A stretch of 64,000 bases of DNA from NCBI RefSeq assembly GCF_018613935.1, contig NZ_JAGGPF010000008.1:62001-126000 (forward strand), in the 5' to 3' direction. Source of the stretch: Agromyces sp. ISL-38 (GTDB taxonomy: Bacteria > Actinomycetota > Actinomycetes > Actinomycetales > Microbacteriaceae). Position numbers and translations under genes: made by a program. Positions 25,265-35,328 of this stretch are shown here, piece by piece. The first letter of the stretch is position 1. Each line of letters begins with the position of its first letter. The notes beneath the pieces were generated by a model, which saw nothing but the letters and a program-made list of their open reading frames with translations, did not search any database and was not told the origin of the DNA.

Positions 25265-26383
25265 GTGACCATCGATGAGTTCAACGCCGGATTCACCGAC
25301 GAGCCCGGATACCTCGACTACGCTCGTGTCGGCCCGCTCTCGACGTCGGCCGCCGAGGAGGCGCTCGCCTTCACGCAAGTGCTGCAGCGGGCGCGGCACG
25401 GCAGCCTCGACGCCTTCGCCGAGCAGGATGCGCGGCTTCGTGCAGCGGCATCCGTGGTGACGGGGTTCCCGGCCGACGCGATCGTCTTCCAGCCCAACAC
25501 GACGCAAGGCATCATGCACGCGATGTTCGGCCTCACCGGCAGTGTGCTGTTGTCGGCCGAGGAGTTCCCGAGCCTGCCCATCGCTGCAGTGCGCGCCATG
25601 GAAGCGCTGCACACCGTGCAGCCCGTCTGGCTCGAGACCGATCACGGCAAGGTCACGCCGGGACAGATCCGCGCCCAGCTCGAGTCGAACGTCGCCGCCG
25701 TCGCGGTGAGCCTCGTCGACGCGCGCACCGGATACCTCTGCGACATCGATGGGATCCGACAGGTGATCGGCGATCGACTGCTGATCGTCGATGCCATCCA
25801 GGGCTTCGGTGTGGTCGACGCACCGTGGGAGGCCGCCGATGTCGTGCTGAGCGGCGGGCAGAAGTGGTGCCGGGCGGGCTGGGGCACCGGGATCATGGCG
25901 CTGTCGCCGCGCGCGCTCGAGCGGCTCACGCCCGTGTTCTCGGGGTTCTCGGGCACTGAGGAAGCCGAGCCGTGGGGCGAGGTGCCGCCGCCGGCGCCCG
26001 ACGCCCGCGCGTTCCGCATCTCGAACCCCGATCCGGTCGGCGAGGCGCGCCTTGCCGCGGCGCTCGAGGAGATCGCCCGTGTCGGGGTGCCGGTGATCAA
26101 TGCCGCCGTCGCCGAACGCGCGAGCCGCGTCATCGACCTGGCCGACGAGTTCGCCATCGCGGTCGTCTCGTCGCGCGACGAACAGGAGCGCGCCGGCCTC
26201 GTCGTGCTCGAGCCGCCCACCGAGCAGGTGACGATGCTCACCGCTTCGCTGCACAACCACGGCGTCACCGCCACGACGAGGCAGGGACGGGTGCGGCTGA
26301 GCGTGCACTCGGCCACGTCGGGTGAGACGCTCGAGATGCTGCGTGCTGCGTTCGTGTCGTACAGTTCCGCGGCGACGTACTAA
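25265..26383 (+). CDS. Aminotransferase class V-fold PLP-dependent enzyme
   Basis: 372 residues of the NifS/isopenicillin epimerase-like fold. The PLP-contacting Asp-Gln lies in LLIVDAIQGFGVV, and the Schiff-base lysine in VLSGGQKWCRAGWGTGIM. VFQPNTTQGIMHAMFGL is the cofactor-phosphate region. No cysteine-desulfurase active-site loop is visible, so it may be a small-molecule aminotransferase, lyase or kynureninase-like enzyme. GTG 25265 has AGAAGGGGG about 8 nt upstream. It follows the prenyltransferase by 49 nt, so partial co-transcription is possible. Confidence 0.87.
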   Translation: MTIDEFNAGFTDEPGYLDYARVGPLSTSAAEEALAFTQVLQRARHGSLDAFAEQDARLRAAASVVTGFPADAIVFQPNTTQGIMHAMFGLTGSVLLSAEEFPSLPIAAVRAMEALHTVQPVWLETDHGKVTPGQIRAQLESNVAAVAVSLVDARTGYLCDIDGIRQVIGDRLLIVDAIQGFGVVDAPWEAADVVLSGGQKWCRAGWGTGIMALSPRALERLTPVFSGFSGTEEAEPWGEVPPPAPDARAFRISNPDPVGEARLAAALEEIARVGVPVINAAVAERASRVIDLADEFAIAVVSSRDEQERAGLVVLEPPTEQVTMLTASLHNHGVTATTRQGRVRLSVHSATSGETLEMLRAAFVSYSSAATY

Positions 26384-26622
26384 GCGCGTGACGCGGCGGC
26401 AGCGGCGGCGCTCGGCGTGCGGCTCGCGACATCCGCGTCCGCATGTGAACGCCGCGTGACACCCGCATGACATTCTGCGTGTCGATGGCGCGGATTCGGT
26501 GACGCCGAAGTACGGTCAGAGGCATCAGGCAAGGTGTCTGATCGAGTCGGCTCGTGAACCGCTCGTAGGAGGATCGCCGGCCGGCGCGAGAGCCGAGCGG
26601 AACGCTCGGGGCAGGAGCGGTC
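26384..26622 (+). other. 239-nt intergenic leader upstream of phoH
   Basis: No gene is supported here. The final 20 nt supply a possible ribosome-binding region for phoH (GGGGCAGGAGCGGTC). The stretch is long for a leader in this window and contains TACGGT near 26511-26516 as a possible -10. I see no known riboswitch. Confidence 0.4.
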
Positions 26623-28005
26623 GTGGCTTCAATCGAAACCTCCAAGTCCGTCGGTCGAACCGCGGGTGGCGCCAAGGCGCAATCCGGCGAGGCGACGCCT
26701 GCGCACACTGCGCAATCGGAGCGGACGTACGTGCTCGACACTTCGGTGCTCCTCTCGGACCCGAAGGCGTTGTTCCGATTCGCCGAGCATGCCGTGGTGC
26801 TGCCCGTCGTGGTGATCACGGAACTCGAGTCGAAGCGCAACCACCCCGAGATCGGGTACTTCGCGCGGCAGGCGCTGCGGATACTCGACGAACTGCGAAT
26901 CGAACACGAGCGCCTCGACTTCCCGATCCCCGTCGGGGAGGGCGGATCGCTGCGGGTGGAACTCAACCACTCGAACCCGTCGGTGCTGCCGAGCGGGCTC
27001 CAGCTGGGCGACAACGACTCGCGGATCCTCGCATGCGCGATGAACCTCGCGAACGACGGCGTCGCCGTGACGGTCGTCTCGAAAGACCTGCCGCTGCGCG
27101 TGAAGGCGGCGTCGATCGGACTCGACGCGCAGGAGTACCGCGCCGAGCTCGCGATCGACTCGGGCTGGAGCGGCATGGCCGAGCTCTCGCTCGGATCGAA
27201 CGACATGGCAAAGCTCTACGAGCACGAAATGATGACGACCGCGGCCGTCGCTGACCTGCCCGTGAACACGGGCGTCGTGATCCACTCGGAGCGGGGGTCT
27301 GCACTCGGGCGCGTCGTCGGCGAGCACGAGGTGAAGCTCGTGCGCGGCGATCGCGACGTGTTCGGCGTGCACGGCCGTTCGGCCGAACAGCGGCTCGCGA
27401 TCGACCTGCTGCTCGACCCCGAGATCGGCATCCTCTCGCTCGGCGGGCGCGCCGGCACCGGCAAGTCGGCGCTCGCCCTGTGCGCGGGCCTCGAGATGGT
27501 GCTCGAGCGCCAGCAGCACAAGAAGATCATGGTCTTCCGGCCGCTCTACGCGGTGGGCGGCCAGGAGCTCGGCTACCTGCCCGGCGACCAGGGCGAGAAG
27601 ATGAACCCCTGGGGGCAAGCGGTGTTCGACACCCTCGGCTCCGTGGTCTCCGACAACGTGCTCGAGGAGGTCATCGATCGCGGCATCCTCGAGGTGCTGC
27701 CGCTCACCCACATCCGCGGCCGCTCGCTGCACGACGCGTTCGTGATCGTCGACGAGGCGCAATCGCTCGAACGCAACGTGCTGCTCACCGTGCTCTCCCG
27801 CATCGGACAGAACTCGCGGGTCGTGCTCACCCACGACGTCGCCCAGCGCGACAACCTGCGGGTGGGTCGCCACGACGGCGTCGCGAGCGTGATCGAGACG
27901 CTGAAGGGGCATCCGCTCTTCGCCCACATCACGCTCACCCGCTCGGAGCGATCGGCGATCGCGGCGCTCGTCTCGGAGATGCTCGACGGCGCCGAGCTCA
28001 ACTAG
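26623..28005 (+). CDS. PhoH family protein with N-terminal PIN domain (PhoH2-type)
   Basis: 460 residues. About 33 low-complexity residues precede a PIN RNase domain (Asp39 in [11 protein letters not shown], then VITELE and acidic residues to about 165). The PhoH ATPase/helicase domain follows, with Walker [13 protein letters not shown] near 277 and Walker [14 protein letters not shown] near 380. PhoH2 proteins combine RNA unwinding and cleavage and in some mycobacteria work with an upstream antitoxin-like peptide; no such peptide is evident here. GTG 26623 is chosen because GGAG lies about 12 nt upstream. Confidence 0.92.
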   Translation: MASIETSKSVGRTAGGAKAQSGEATPAHTAQSERTYVLDTSVLLSDPKALFRFAEHAVVLPVVVITELESKRNHPEIGYFARQALRILDELRIEHERLDFPIPVGEGGSLRVELNHSNPSVLPSGLQLGDNDSRILACAMNLANDGVAVTVVSKDLPLRVKAASIGLDAQEYRAELAIDSGWSGMAELSLGSNDMAKLYEHEMMTTAAVADLPVNTGVVIHSERGSALGRVVGEHEVKLVRGDRDVFGVHGRSAEQRLAIDLLLDPEIGILSLGGRAGTGKSALALCAGLEMVLERQQHKKIMVFRPLYAVGGQELGYLPGDQGEKMNPWGQAVFDTLGSVVSDNVLEEVIDRGILEVLPLTHIRGRSLHDAFVIVDEAQSLERNVLLTVLSRIGQNSRVVLTHDVAQRDNLRVGRHDGVASVIETLKGHPLFAHITLTRSERSAIAALVSEMLDGAELN

Positions 28006-28053
28006 CGCGAGCGCCGAGCGCTCGGGCGGCCGCTCAGGCGAACGCCCGAGCGC

Positions 28054-28569
28054 TCACCTGCGTGCGAGGTGCGGGGCGAGGCGGTCGATCGTCGCATTCA
28101 TGCCCGGCTCGACCCCCAGCGCGAACCATTCACGCACGCGGGCGTCGGGCACGGTATCGGCGAACCCGAAGTGCAGCCTCATGCGGGTCGTGTCACCGAT
28201 CGCATCGAGTTCGACGGTCACGATCGGCACACGGTCGAGACCGTCGGGGTCCTCGGGATCGATCGCGGGCCAGCCGCCGACTGCGCCCCACGAGAAGACG
28301 AGGCGCGAAGGCTCGGCGATCTCGCGGTAGACGCCGCCGGTGACGTAGGAGCGGGCCTCGTCGTTCTGCTCGACGAGGAACACGCGCCAGGCGCCGCCGA
28401 TCCGGAGGTCGACGGTCGACGGATGCTCCGCCGACGGCGCCACCCCGGCGAACCAGTGCAGCTGTGCCGGGTCGGTCCAGGCGCGGAAGACGAGCTCACG
28501 CGGGGCATCGAGGTACCGCACGATGCTGAATCCGCGTCTCGTATCGGTCGAGCGCTCCGTGTCGGTCAT
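28054..28569 (-). CDS. SRPBCC (AHSA1-type) domain protein
   Basis: 171-residue START-like fold protein. It begins FSIVRYLDAPRELVFRAWTDPAQLHWF, has LRIGGAWRVFLVE in the middle and ends with GMNATIDRLAPHLAR, all typical of the AHSA1/CalC ligand-binding group. It probably binds a small hydrophobic molecule. ATG 28569 overlaps the ArsR stop by 4 nt. ArsR-SRPBCC pairs are widespread, and in some cases the SRPBCC partner modulates the regulator; here this is inference. Confidence 0.9.
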   Translation of the reverse strand: MTDTERSTDTRRGFSIVRYLDAPRELVFRAWTDPAQLHWFAGVAPSAEHPSTVDLRIGGAWRVFLVEQNDEARSYVTGGVYREIAEPSRLVFSWGAVGGWPAIDPEDPDGLDRVPIVTVELDAIGDTTRMRLHFGFADTVPDARVREWFALGVEPGMNATIDRLAPHLARR

Positions 28570-28919
28570 GACTCCTCCTTCTCGGCCGAACGGCCCATGA
28601 TGACGTTCAGATGCGTGTCGAGGGCGTCGAGGCGGCCTTCGAAGAACTTCCGGTACGTCGACATCCACTCCTCGATCTCTTCGAGCGGCTTCGTCTCGAG
28701 CCGGCACGGACGCCATTGGGCGTCGCGCCCCTTGGACACGAGCCCGGCTCGCTCGAGCACCTTCAGGTGCCGCGAGACCGCAGGAAGGCTGATGTCGTGG
28801 GGAGCTGCGAGTTCGCCGACCGTCGCCTCGCCCGCCGCGAGTCGAGCGAGCATCGCGCGTCGCGTCGGGTCGGCGAGAGCCGCGAAGATGGTGCTCAGCT
28901 CGTCCACCTGCAGTTGCAT
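28566..28919 (-). CDS. ArsR/SmtB-family winged-helix regulator
   Basis: 117 residues. Winged helix with FAALADPTRRAMLARLAAGEATVGELAAPHDISLPAVSRHLKVLERAGLV (partial), recognition helix at about 42-60. The canonical CxC metal motif of ArsR/SmtB sensors is absent, so it probably senses an organic ligand or acts through its SRPBCC partner. It is transcribed from an AT-rich promoter that holds two TTAAC palindromes immediately upstream, and is translated with the SRPBCC gene through an ATGA overlap. Confidence 0.92.
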   Translation of the reverse strand: MQLQVDELSTIFAALADPTRRAMLARLAAGEATVGELAAPHDISLPAVSRHLKVLERAGLVSKGRDAQWRPCRLETKPLEEIEEWMSTYRKFFEGRLDALDTHLNVIMGRSAEKEES

Positions 28920-28924
28920 CCTTT

Positions 28925-28946
28925 GTTAATTAACGAATGAGTTAAC
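28925..28946. promoter_or_regulatory. AT-rich operator/promoter of the ArsR-SRPBCC operon
   Basis: GTTAATTAAC (28925-28934) is a perfect 10-bp palindrome and is followed after six bases by GTTAAC (28941-28946), another palindrome. The island starts 5 nt from the ArsR ATG and stands out in about 70% GC surroundings. It fits an autoregulatory ArsR site overlapping the -10. Confidence 0.65.
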
Positions 28947-29052
28947 TAGAGCAGAGTCGCCGGCAAACCGCAAGGTGTCGTGCGCGCGGTCGGTGCCATG
29001 CCGTCGGGGCACGAGCACCGATCCCGGCGCCCCGCGTGAGCGCGCAGCCGAC

Positions 29053-29122
29053 GCGAACGCGTCACTTCCCGACGCGGATGGCGCGCAGAGGCCAGCTGAA
29101 CGTCGGGAAGTGACGCGTTCGC
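29053..29122. repeat. Perfect 22-bp inverted repeat downstream of fumC
   Basis: Arms at 29053-29074 and 29101-29122 are exact reverse complements (core GCGTCACTTCCCGACG) separated by 26 nt. The right arm is followed by AGTGGGCGA, also the core of the two repeats around the DUF559 pseudogene. It lies 30 nt past the fumC stop, so it may terminate fumC, but the long spacer is atypical for a terminator. Confidence 0.85.
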
Positions 29123-29151
29123 AGTGGGCGAGCGTTGTGCGTGAGCGCGGG

Positions 29152-30564
29152 TCAGGCTTGCGGCGGGCGCGTCATCGAGAGCAGGTCGAGGGCCTTGTCG
29201 AGTTGCTCTTCGGTGAGTTCGCCGCGCTCCACGTAGCCGAGGTCGATGACGGCCTCGCGCACGGTGATGCCCTGCGCCACCGAGTGCTTCGCGATCTTCG
29301 CTGCGGCCTCGTAGCCGATGAGCTTGTTGAGCGGCGTCACGATCGACGGTGACATGCCGGCGAGGGCGCTCGTGCGCTCGATGTTGGCCTCGAGCCCGTC
29401 GATCGTCTTGTCGGCGAGCACGCGCACGGAGTTCGAGAGGAGGCGGATCGACTCGAGCAATGCCGTGCCCATGACGGGGATCTGCACGTTGAGTTCGAAG
29501 GATCCGGATGCCCCGGCCCACGCGATCGTCGCATCGTTGCCGATGACCCGGGCCGCGACCATGAGCACGGCCTCTGGGATGACCGGGTTGACCTTGCCCG
29601 GCATGATGGAGGATCCGGGCTGCAGGTCGGGGATGTTCAGCTCGCCGAGGCCGGTGTTCGGCCCGGAGCCCATCCACCGGATGTCGTTGGCGATCTTCGT
29701 GAGGCTCACGGCGATGGTGCGGAGCGCGCCCGACGCGTCGACGAGCCCATCTCGGTTGGCCTGCGCCTCGAAGTGGTCGACCGCTTCGGTGATCGGCAGC
29801 TCGGTCTCCTGCTGGAGGAGCTCGATGACGAGCTGCGGGAAGCCGGCTGGGGTGTTGATGCCCGTGCCGACGGCGGTGCCGCCGAGCGGCACCTCGGCGA
29901 CGCGGGGGAGCGCTGAGCGCACTCGCTCGATGCCGAGGCGAATCTGGCGTGCATAGCCCCCGAACTCCTGGCCGAGGGTGACCGGAGTGGCGTCCATGAG
30001 ATGCGTGCGGCCGGCCTTCACGACACCCGACCATGCGTCGGCCTTCGCCTCGAGCGACACGGCGAGGTGGTCGAGGGCGGGGATGAGGTCGTCGATGAGC
30101 GCTGCGGTGACGGCGATGTGCACCGAGGTCGGGAACACGTCGTTCGAGGACTGCGAGGCATTCACGTGATCGTTCGGATGCACCGGGGCGCCGAGCTTCT
30201 CGGTCGCGATCGTCGCGAGCACCTCGTTCATGTTCATGTTCGAGGACGTGCCGGAGCCGGTCTGGTAGACGTCGACCGGGAAGTGCTCGACGGCATCATG
30301 GCGACCCTCGATGACCTCGTCGGCCGCCTCTTCGATGGCCCTCGCGATGTCGGCGTCGAGCACGCCGAGACGGGCGTTCGCCTGCGCCGCGGCCTTCTTG
30401 ATGCGAGCGAGCGCCTGGAGCTGCTGGATCTCGAGGCCCGAGCCCGAGATCGGGAAGTTCTCGACGGCGCGCTGCGTCTGCGCACGGTAGAGCGCCGATG
30501 CGGGCACCCGCACCTCGCCCATCGTGTCGTGTTCGATCCGATAGTCGGCGGGGTTGTCCACCAC
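29152..30564 (-). CDS. fumC: Class II fumarate hydratase
   Basis: 470 residues. TCA-cycle enzyme that interconverts fumarate and malate, homotetrameric and cytoplasmic. The signature [12 protein letters not shown] (catalytic Ser loop), [19 protein letters not shown] (partial) and [10 protein letters not shown] are present. GTG 30564 is taken since AAAGGGA lies 7 nt upstream; the adjacent GTG at 30561 is possible. It runs in the same direction as the carbonic anhydrase gene 59 nt upstream, so they may share a transcript. The position matches Rv1098c. Confidence 0.95.
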   Translation of the reverse strand: MVDNPADYRIEHDTMGEVRVPASALYRAQTQRAVENFPISGSGLEIQQLQALARIKKAAAQANARLGVLDADIARAIEEAADEVIEGRHDAVEHFPVDVYQTGSGTSSNMNMNEVLATIATEKLGAPVHPNDHVNASQSSNDVFPTSVHIAVTAALIDDLIPALDHLAVSLEAKADAWSGVVKAGRTHLMDATPVTLGQEFGGYARQIRLGIERVRSALPRVAEVPLGGTAVGTGINTPAGFPQLVIELLQQETELPITEAVDHFEAQANRDGLVDASGALRTIAVSLTKIANDIRWMGSGPNTGLGELNIPDLQPGSSIMPGKVNPVIPEAVLMVAARVIGNDATIAWAGASGSFELNVQIPVMGTALLESIRLLSNSVRVLADKTIDGLEANIERTSALAGMSPSIVTPLNKLIGYEAAAKIAKHSVAQGITVREAVIDLGYVERGELTEEQLDKALDLLSMTRPPQA

Positions 30565-30623
30565 GGTGTGATCCCTTTCGGTTGCGAGCCGGGCCCTCCC
30601 GGCGGGAGCCGCGAATGCGGCGG

Positions 30624-31280
30624 TCAGATGCGTCCGACGACGATGTCGGTCTCGGCGCGCCCTTCGAGCAAGCGGTAGTTCGCGCCGACGATAGCCAGCG
30701 TACCGGCTGCGATCGCGTCGCTGATCATCTCGGAGCTCTCGAGCAGCTCGGCGACCGTGTCGCGCAGATGCTCGCGTCCCACGAAGCCGGCGTCGACGTG
30801 GTCGCGCTGGATCGGCAGGGCCGGGTCGCCGCCCGCCACTCGCCGCACGGCCGGCACGATCCGCGAGACGATCGAGTTGATGTGCGCGGGCAGCGGCGCT
30901 GCATCGGGCGTCTGGGATTCGATCGCGGCGAGCACGGCGCCGCATTCGTCGTGCCCGAGCACGAGGATGAGCGGCACGCCGAGCACGCCCACGGCATACT
31001 CGAGCGAGCCGAGCACCGAGTCGGAGATGACCTGGCCAGCGTTGCGCACGACGAAGGCATCGCCGAGCCCCACGTCGAAGATGATCTCGGCCGACAAGCG
31101 GGAATCGCTGCAGCCGAAGATCGCGACGAGCGGCCGCTGGCGCGCAGCGAGCGCGGTGCGGTGGTCGACGTCCTGGCGCGGATGCTGCGGCTCGCCGGCG
31201 ACGAATCGCTCGTTGCCGCGCCGAAGCTCACGCCAGGTGGCTGCCGGAGTCTCAGGTCGGTCGGTCGGATGGTCGCTCAC
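30624..31280 (-). CDS. Beta-class carbonic anhydrase
   Basis: 218-residue zinc enzyme hydrating CO2 to bicarbonate. Zinc ligands Cys57, His110 and Cys113 (GCSDSR and GHDECG) and the Asp59-Arg61 dyad are all present. [12 protein letters not shown] is the family segment after the first ligand. GTG 31280 has GAGGAC upstream. It lies between the DUF4245 gene and fumC on the same strand. Bicarbonate supply beside a TCA-cycle enzyme is a plausible metabolic link, not proof of one. Confidence 0.93.
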   Translation of the reverse strand: MSDHPTDRPETPAATWRELRRGNERFVAGEPQHPRQDVDHRTALAARQRPLVAIFGCSDSRLSAEIIFDVGLGDAFVVRNAGQVISDSVLGSLEYAVGVLGVPLILVLGHDECGAVLAAIESQTPDAAPLPAHINSIVSRIVPAVRRVAGGDPALPIQRDHVDAGFVGREHLRDTVAELLESSEMISDAIAAGTLAIVGANYRLLEGRAETDIVVGRI

Positions 31281-31342
31281 GGGCGGTCCTCTCAGTGCTG
31301 CGCGTCGACGTGCGGTAATTGGTCGGGGCGGAAACTCGATGT

Positions 31343-31984
31343 TCAGTGCTGGGCTTCGATGGTGGTCGCGAGTGCCGCGGCGATCGTCTCGAACTCGTCG
31401 GTCGTCGCCGTGCCGATCAGCACGAAGGTGTTGCCGCCCGCCTCGGTCACGAGGCCGTAGCGGGCGTTGCCCACGTCGTCGTTCGAATCGCGGTTGTCGT
31501 ACACCGTCCACTCGACGCCGTCGATCGTGGTGGTTCCGGTCGCGAGCGTGCGTTCGAGGAGTGCGGAGACCCACGTGGGATTCGCCTCGAGGCCCTGGTA
31601 CATGCCGACGTACTCGTTGCTCGGCGTGAGGTAGCCGGCGTACCAGGCGGTGACTCCGTCGGCCTCGCTCTTTCGCAGCTCGGCCGCGTTCGCGCGCCAG
31701 CCCTCGGGAAGCTCCGGCACCGCGAGCGGGTCGGAGCTGGCGATCTGCGCCTGCTCGGCGACCGTCGCGACGTCGATGTCGCGCTCGATGGGCGTGTCGC
31801 TGCGGGGCACGATGAGCACGATGACGAGCATCACGATGAGGCTCGCACCGAGGGCGAGCACGAGGTTCTTGAGGGTCTGGCGCTGGCGGTGGAGGCGGGA
31901 GTTCTCAGCCAGGCGGGCCGCGGTCTCTTCGGGCGTCTCGGGCCGGCCGAGTTCGGCGACGACCCGCGGCGGTCGCGCGGCCAT
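31343..31984 (-). CDS. DUF4245 domain-containing membrane protein
   Basis: 213 residues. About 55 cytoplasmic residues rich in Arg and Glu, one membrane helix (LVLALGASLIVMLVIVLIV), then an extracellular DUF4245 domain with WRANAAELRKSEADGVTAWYAGYLTP (partial) and GNTFVLIGTATTDEFETIA. Function unknown; actinobacteria-specific. ATG 31984 shares a base with the xseB stop, giving a coupled xseA-xseB-DUF4245 unit. In mycobacteria the same family member (Rv1100) lies near glpX and fum, as here. Confidence 0.9.
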   Translation of the reverse strand: MAARPPRVVAELGRPETPEETAARLAENSRLHRQRQTLKNLVLALGASLIVMLVIVLIVPRSDTPIERDIDVATVAEQAQIASSDPLAVPELPEGWRANAAELRKSEADGVTAWYAGYLTPSNEYVGMYQGLEANPTWVSALLERTLATGTTTIDGVEWTVYDNRDSNDDVGNARYGLVTEAGGNTFVLIGTATTDEFETIAAALATTIEAQH

Positions 31985-32235
31985 CAGCGTTCGCCGGCGT
32001 GGTCGGATGCCGCGCGGCCTGCGCTGCCGGCACGCGCCGCGTCGAGTCGCGCCTTCGCTCCGATGAGCCACTCCTCGCAGCGCGCGGCGAGCGCCTCGCC
32101 GCGTTCCCACAGCGCGAGCGACTGCTCGAGCGTCGCGGAGCCCTGCTCGAGCTCGCCGACGACGCGCACGAGCTCGTCTCGGGCCTGCTCGTAACTCAGC
32201 TCGGCGACATCGGGCATGGAGGACATGGCATCCAT
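31984..32235 (-). CDS. xseB: Exodeoxyribonuclease VII small subunit
   Basis: 83 residues. Two-helix protein with the XseB pattern [35 protein letters not shown] (partial) and [14 protein letters not shown]. It binds XseA to form exonuclease VII, which degrades single-stranded DNA in both directions. The xseA stop TAG is separated from ATG 32235 by one base; ATG 32226 and 32217 are alternatives. The tail is low in complexity. Confidence 0.93.
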   Translation of the reverse strand: MDAMSSMPDVAELSYEQARDELVRVVGELEQGSATLEQSLALWERGEALAARCEEWLIGAKARLDAARAGSAGRAASDHAGER

Positions 32236-32236
32236 T

Positions 32237-33529
32237 CTATTCGGGGCGACCGGCACGCTTCGCCGTCGAGCCGGGCGAAGAGTCGGTCGTCGAGTCGGCC
32301 GCCGGTGCCCGGTGATCGGGCACTTCGCCGCGGGAGACGGCGGCGAGCGCGCCTTCGGCGAGGGTGACGACGAGCGCGGTGCCGTCGGGCGCTGCGGAAG
32401 GTGCTCGCACCACGTGCCCGTCGGCGCCCTGCACGATCGCGTAGCCGCGATCGAGCGTGGCCTGCGGCGAGAGGGATCGCAGTCGCGTGCGCAGTTCGGC
32501 GGTGCTCGACGTGGCTCGTTCGAGCGTGCGATCGATGAGCTCGGCACCGCGTGCGACCCACCTCGTGAGGTCTTCGGAGCGGCGGTCGACGATCCACGCG
32601 GTGTCGGCGAGCGCCGGACGCGAGCGGAGGTGACCGATGCGGTCGATCTCCCGGCCGAGGATCGCCGAGAGTCGCATGCTGAGACGCGCTCGCGCCTGTT
32701 CGATGCGCACGAGCTCCTCACTGATGTCGGGCACCACGCGCTTGGCGGCATCCGTCGGCGTCGACGCCCTGAGGTCGGCCACCTCGTCGAGCAGCGGCCG
32801 GTCGGCCTCGTGCCCGATGGCCGAGACGATGGGGGTGGATGCCGCGGCCGCTGCACGAACGAGGCGCTCGTCGCTGAAGCCCAGCAGGTTCTGGAAGTCG
32901 CCGCCGCCGCGCGCGATGATGATGACGTGCACGTCGGGATCGGCGTCGAGTCGCTTGATCGCGGCGATGACCTCGGGCACCGTGCGGTCGCCCTGCACCG
33001 CTGCATGCACTACGCGGAAGTCGACGGCGGGCCAGCGGAGCCGGGCGTTGCGCAGCACGTCGTGCTCGGCGTCACTGTCTTTGCCCGTGATCAGGCCCAC
33101 GACGCCCGGCAGGAACGGCAGCCGGCGCTTGCGTGCTGCGTCGAACAGCCCTTCGGCGGCGAGTGCGGTGCGCAGCCGCTCGAGTCGTTCGAGCAGGTCG
33201 CCGAGGCCCACGTGCTTGAGCTCGAAGACCTGCATCGAGAGCGAGCCGCCCTTGACCCACCAGTTCGGCTTCACGAGGGCGATGACCCGGTCGCCCGCCT
33301 TGAACTGCTCGGTGAAGCGGGCCCGCACCGACGACCAGACCTGGAACGACAGGGTCGCGTCGGCGTCGAGGTCTTTGAGCTTGCCGTAGACGTTGCCGGC
33401 TGAGACGCCCCATTGCGTGATCTCACCCTCGACCCAGACGGTGCCGAGCCGGTCGATGTACTGCTTGAGCTTGCCCGAGAGCAGAGCGACCGGCCACGGC
33501 GCATCACGTGTCGCCGGTGCATCCGTCAT
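32237..33529 (-). CDS. xseA: Exodeoxyribonuclease VII large subunit
   Basis: 430 residues. N-terminal OB fold ([23 protein letters not shown], partial), then the catalytic domain with [35 protein letters not shown] (partial; conserved GGG and acidic residues) and the [24 protein letters not shown] region. A coiled coil at about 300-370 binds XseB. ATG 33529 follows GGGAGGC. It diverges from ispH across 48 nt, an arrangement also seen in mycobacteria (Rv1108c-Rv1110). Confidence 0.95.
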   Translation of the reverse strand: MTDAPATRDAPWPVALLSGKLKQYIDRLGTVWVEGEITQWGVSAGNVYGKLKDLDADATLSFQVWSSVRARFTEQFKAGDRVIALVKPNWWVKGGSLSMQVFELKHVGLGDLLERLERLRTALAAEGLFDAARKRRLPFLPGVVGLITGKDSDAEHDVLRNARLRWPAVDFRVVHAAVQGDRTVPEVIAAIKRLDADPDVHVIIIARGGGDFQNLLGFSDERLVRAAAAASTPIVSAIGHEADRPLLDEVADLRASTPTDAAKRVVPDISEELVRIEQARARLSMRLSAILGREIDRIGHLRSRPALADTAWIVDRRSEDLTRWVARGAELIDRTLERATSSTAELRTRLRSLSPQATLDRGYAIVQGADGHVVRAPSAAPDGTALVVTLAEGALAAVSRGEVPDHRAPAADSTTDSSPGSTAKRAGRPE

Positions 33530-33577
33530 CTGGCCTCCCAGCCTTTCCGTACATCTCAGCCGCGTAGGATGGGCACC

Positions 33578-34660
33578 GTGACGAGCTTGACGGATGCCCC
33601 GCGAATCGGCCTCGGCATGCCCAGAGTCCCGGGCGTGCGCGGCCGGCTCAAGGATATCCCGGTCCCCGGACACAAGCGTGTGCTGCTCGCAGCGCCCCGC
33701 GGCTATTGCGCCGGCGTCGACCGCGCGGTGATCGCCGTCGAGAAGGCCCTCGAGCACTACGGCGCGCCGGTCTACGTGCGCAAGCAGATCGTGCACAACA
33801 TCCACGTCGTGACCGAGCTCGAGCAGCAGGGAGCCATCTTCGTCGACGAGGTCGACGAGGTTCCCGACGGCGCGCACATCGTCTTCAGCGCGCACGGCGT
33901 CTCGCCGGCCGTCGTGAACGCGGCCGCCGATCGTGGCCTGCACGCGATCGACGCGACCTGCCCACTCGTCACGAAGGTGCACCGCGAGGCCGTTCGGTTC
34001 GCCCGCGACGACTTCGAGATCCTGCTCATCGGCCACGAAGGACACGAAGAGGTCGAAGGCACCGCCGGTGAGGCTCCCGATCACGTCACCCTCGTGAACA
34101 GCCCCGACGACGTGCCGAACATCGAGGTCCGCGACCCCGACAAGGTCGTGTGGCTCTCGCAGACCACGCTCTCGGTCGACGAGACGATGGAGACCGTGCG
34201 GCGCCTGCGCGAGCGGTTCCCGAACCTGCAAGACCCGCCGTCCGACGACATCTGCTACGCCACCCAGAACCGCCAGGTCGCGATCAAGAAGGTCGCGCAG
34301 AACGCCGACCTCGTGATCGTCGTGGGCTCGGCCAACAGCTCCAACAGCGTGCGACTCGTCGAAGTGGCGCTCGAATATGGCGCGAAGGCCGCCTACCGCG
34401 TCGACTACGCGAGCGAGGTCAGGCAGGAATGGCTCGACGGCGTCGAGACGGTCGGCGTGACGAGCGGGGCATCCGTGCCCGAAGAACTCGTGCAAGAGCT
34501 GCTCGCCGCGCTCGCCGACGCCGGCTACGGCGAGGTCGCCGAGGTCAAGACGGCTGAAGAAGACCTGATCTTCTCGCTCCCCAAGGAGCTGCGCAACGAC
34601 CTCGCCGGCAACCGCGACGCGCGGGCGCTCGGCGGGCGGGCACGCGCGACCGAGAGCTGA
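33578..34660 (+). CDS. ispH: 4-hydroxy-3-methylbut-2-enyl diphosphate reductase
   Basis: 360-residue [4Fe-4S] enzyme, last step of the MEP pathway giving IPP and DMAPP. Cluster ligands Cys44 (GYCAGVDR), Cys128 (DATCPLV) and Cys226 ([11 protein letters not shown]) are in place, as are substrate His73 and the EGTAGEAP loop. GTG 33578 is chosen because TAGGAT (33565-33570) is 7 nt upstream, fitting a leaderless transcript; ATG 33569 would overlap that -10. The product feeds the prenyltransferase in this window. Confidence 0.95.
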   Translation: MTSLTDAPRIGLGMPRVPGVRGRLKDIPVPGHKRVLLAAPRGYCAGVDRAVIAVEKALEHYGAPVYVRKQIVHNIHVVTELEQQGAIFVDEVDEVPDGAHIVFSAHGVSPAVVNAAADRGLHAIDATCPLVTKVHREAVRFARDDFEILLIGHEGHEEVEGTAGEAPDHVTLVNSPDDVPNIEVRDPDKVVWLSQTTLSVDETMETVRRLRERFPNLQDPPSDDICYATQNRQVAIKKVAQNADLVIVVGSANSSNSVRLVEVALEYGAKAAYRVDYASEVRQEWLDGVETVGVTSGASVPEELVQELLAALADAGYGEVAEVKTAEEDLIFSLPKELRNDLAGNRDARALGGRARATES

Positions 34661-34677
34661 CTGACCACACCGGTCAG
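34661..34677. terminator. Short hairpin between ispH and the DUF6264 gene
   Basis: CTGACC (34661-34666) and GGTCAG (34672-34677) form a 6-bp stem with a 5-nt loop right after the ispH stop, between convergent genes. It is weak for a terminator. Confidence 0.45.
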
Positions 34678-34687
34678 CCGATCGCAC

Positions 34688-35320
34688 TCACGGTGCGGGC
34701 GTCGGCGAGCCCACTGAACGCAGGAACTCGAGCAGCGCCGGATCGCTCGTGAACACGATCAGGGCGACGATCATCACCACGACGAATGCCACGACCCCCG
34801 CGACGAGCGGGATCCACCAGGACAGGGCACCTGCGCGCAGACGCGCACGCGACCACAGGAGCGCGCACACCCACAGCACGAGCTGCGCGGCCACGCCGAT
34901 CGCAATGGCCGCAGGCACGGCCGGCCCGGGCGTGAACGTGGTCGGGACCGCATCGGAGCCGAACATCGCCGCGGACATCCTGGCGGACTCGAGTGCGCTC
35001 GACGGCATGGCGATCACCGAGAACGAGTTGTAGGCGGCACCGAACGCGCCGAGTACGAGCAGGAGGATCGTGACGATCCGGTCGGCGGGGCGGTCAGGAC
35101 GAGCGGATGCCGCGACCGGCGGCGGCGGAGTGGCCATCTGCGGCGCCGGGTCGGACGTGCGCTGATCGGCAGGAGGCTGCCAGCTCCAGCCTTCGGGGGC
35201 GTACTCGCCGTACTGCGGGCGAGGGCGCTCGTCGCGTGGAGGCGCCGGGGGAGCGTCGCCGCGCGCGGCACCGCCGCCGTCCGACTCATCGGACGATCGG
35301 GCGGCACCGTGCTGCGACAT
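34688..35320 (-). CDS. DUF6264-like membrane protein
   Basis: 210 residues. A long disordered Pro/Arg-rich cytoplasmic N-terminus contains RPQYGEYAPEGWSWQPP, the short motif I associate with DUF6264 proteins of Microbacteriaceae. Three to four membrane helices follow (IVTILLLVLGAFGAAYNSF, IAIGVAAQLVLWVCALLW, WWIPLVAGVVAFVVVMIVALIVF in part). ATG 35320 is 8 nt after the fba stop, so it is co-transcribed with fba. Function unknown. Confidence 0.75.
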   Translation of the reverse strand: MSQHGAARSSDESDGGGAARGDAPPAPPRDERPRPQYGEYAPEGWSWQPPADQRTSDPAPQMATPPPPVAASARPDRPADRIVTILLLVLGAFGAAYNSFSVIAMPSSALESARMSAAMFGSDAVPTTFTPGPAVPAAIAIGVAAQLVLWVCALLWSRARLRAGALSWWIPLVAGVVAFVVVMIVALIVFTSDPALLEFLRSVGSPTPAP

Positions 35321-35328
35321 CCGGGGCC

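Noticed and set aside
26623-28005. PhoAT-type toxin-antitoxin pair around PhoH2
   Set aside because: No credible short antitoxin ORF with a start signal was found in 26384-26622.
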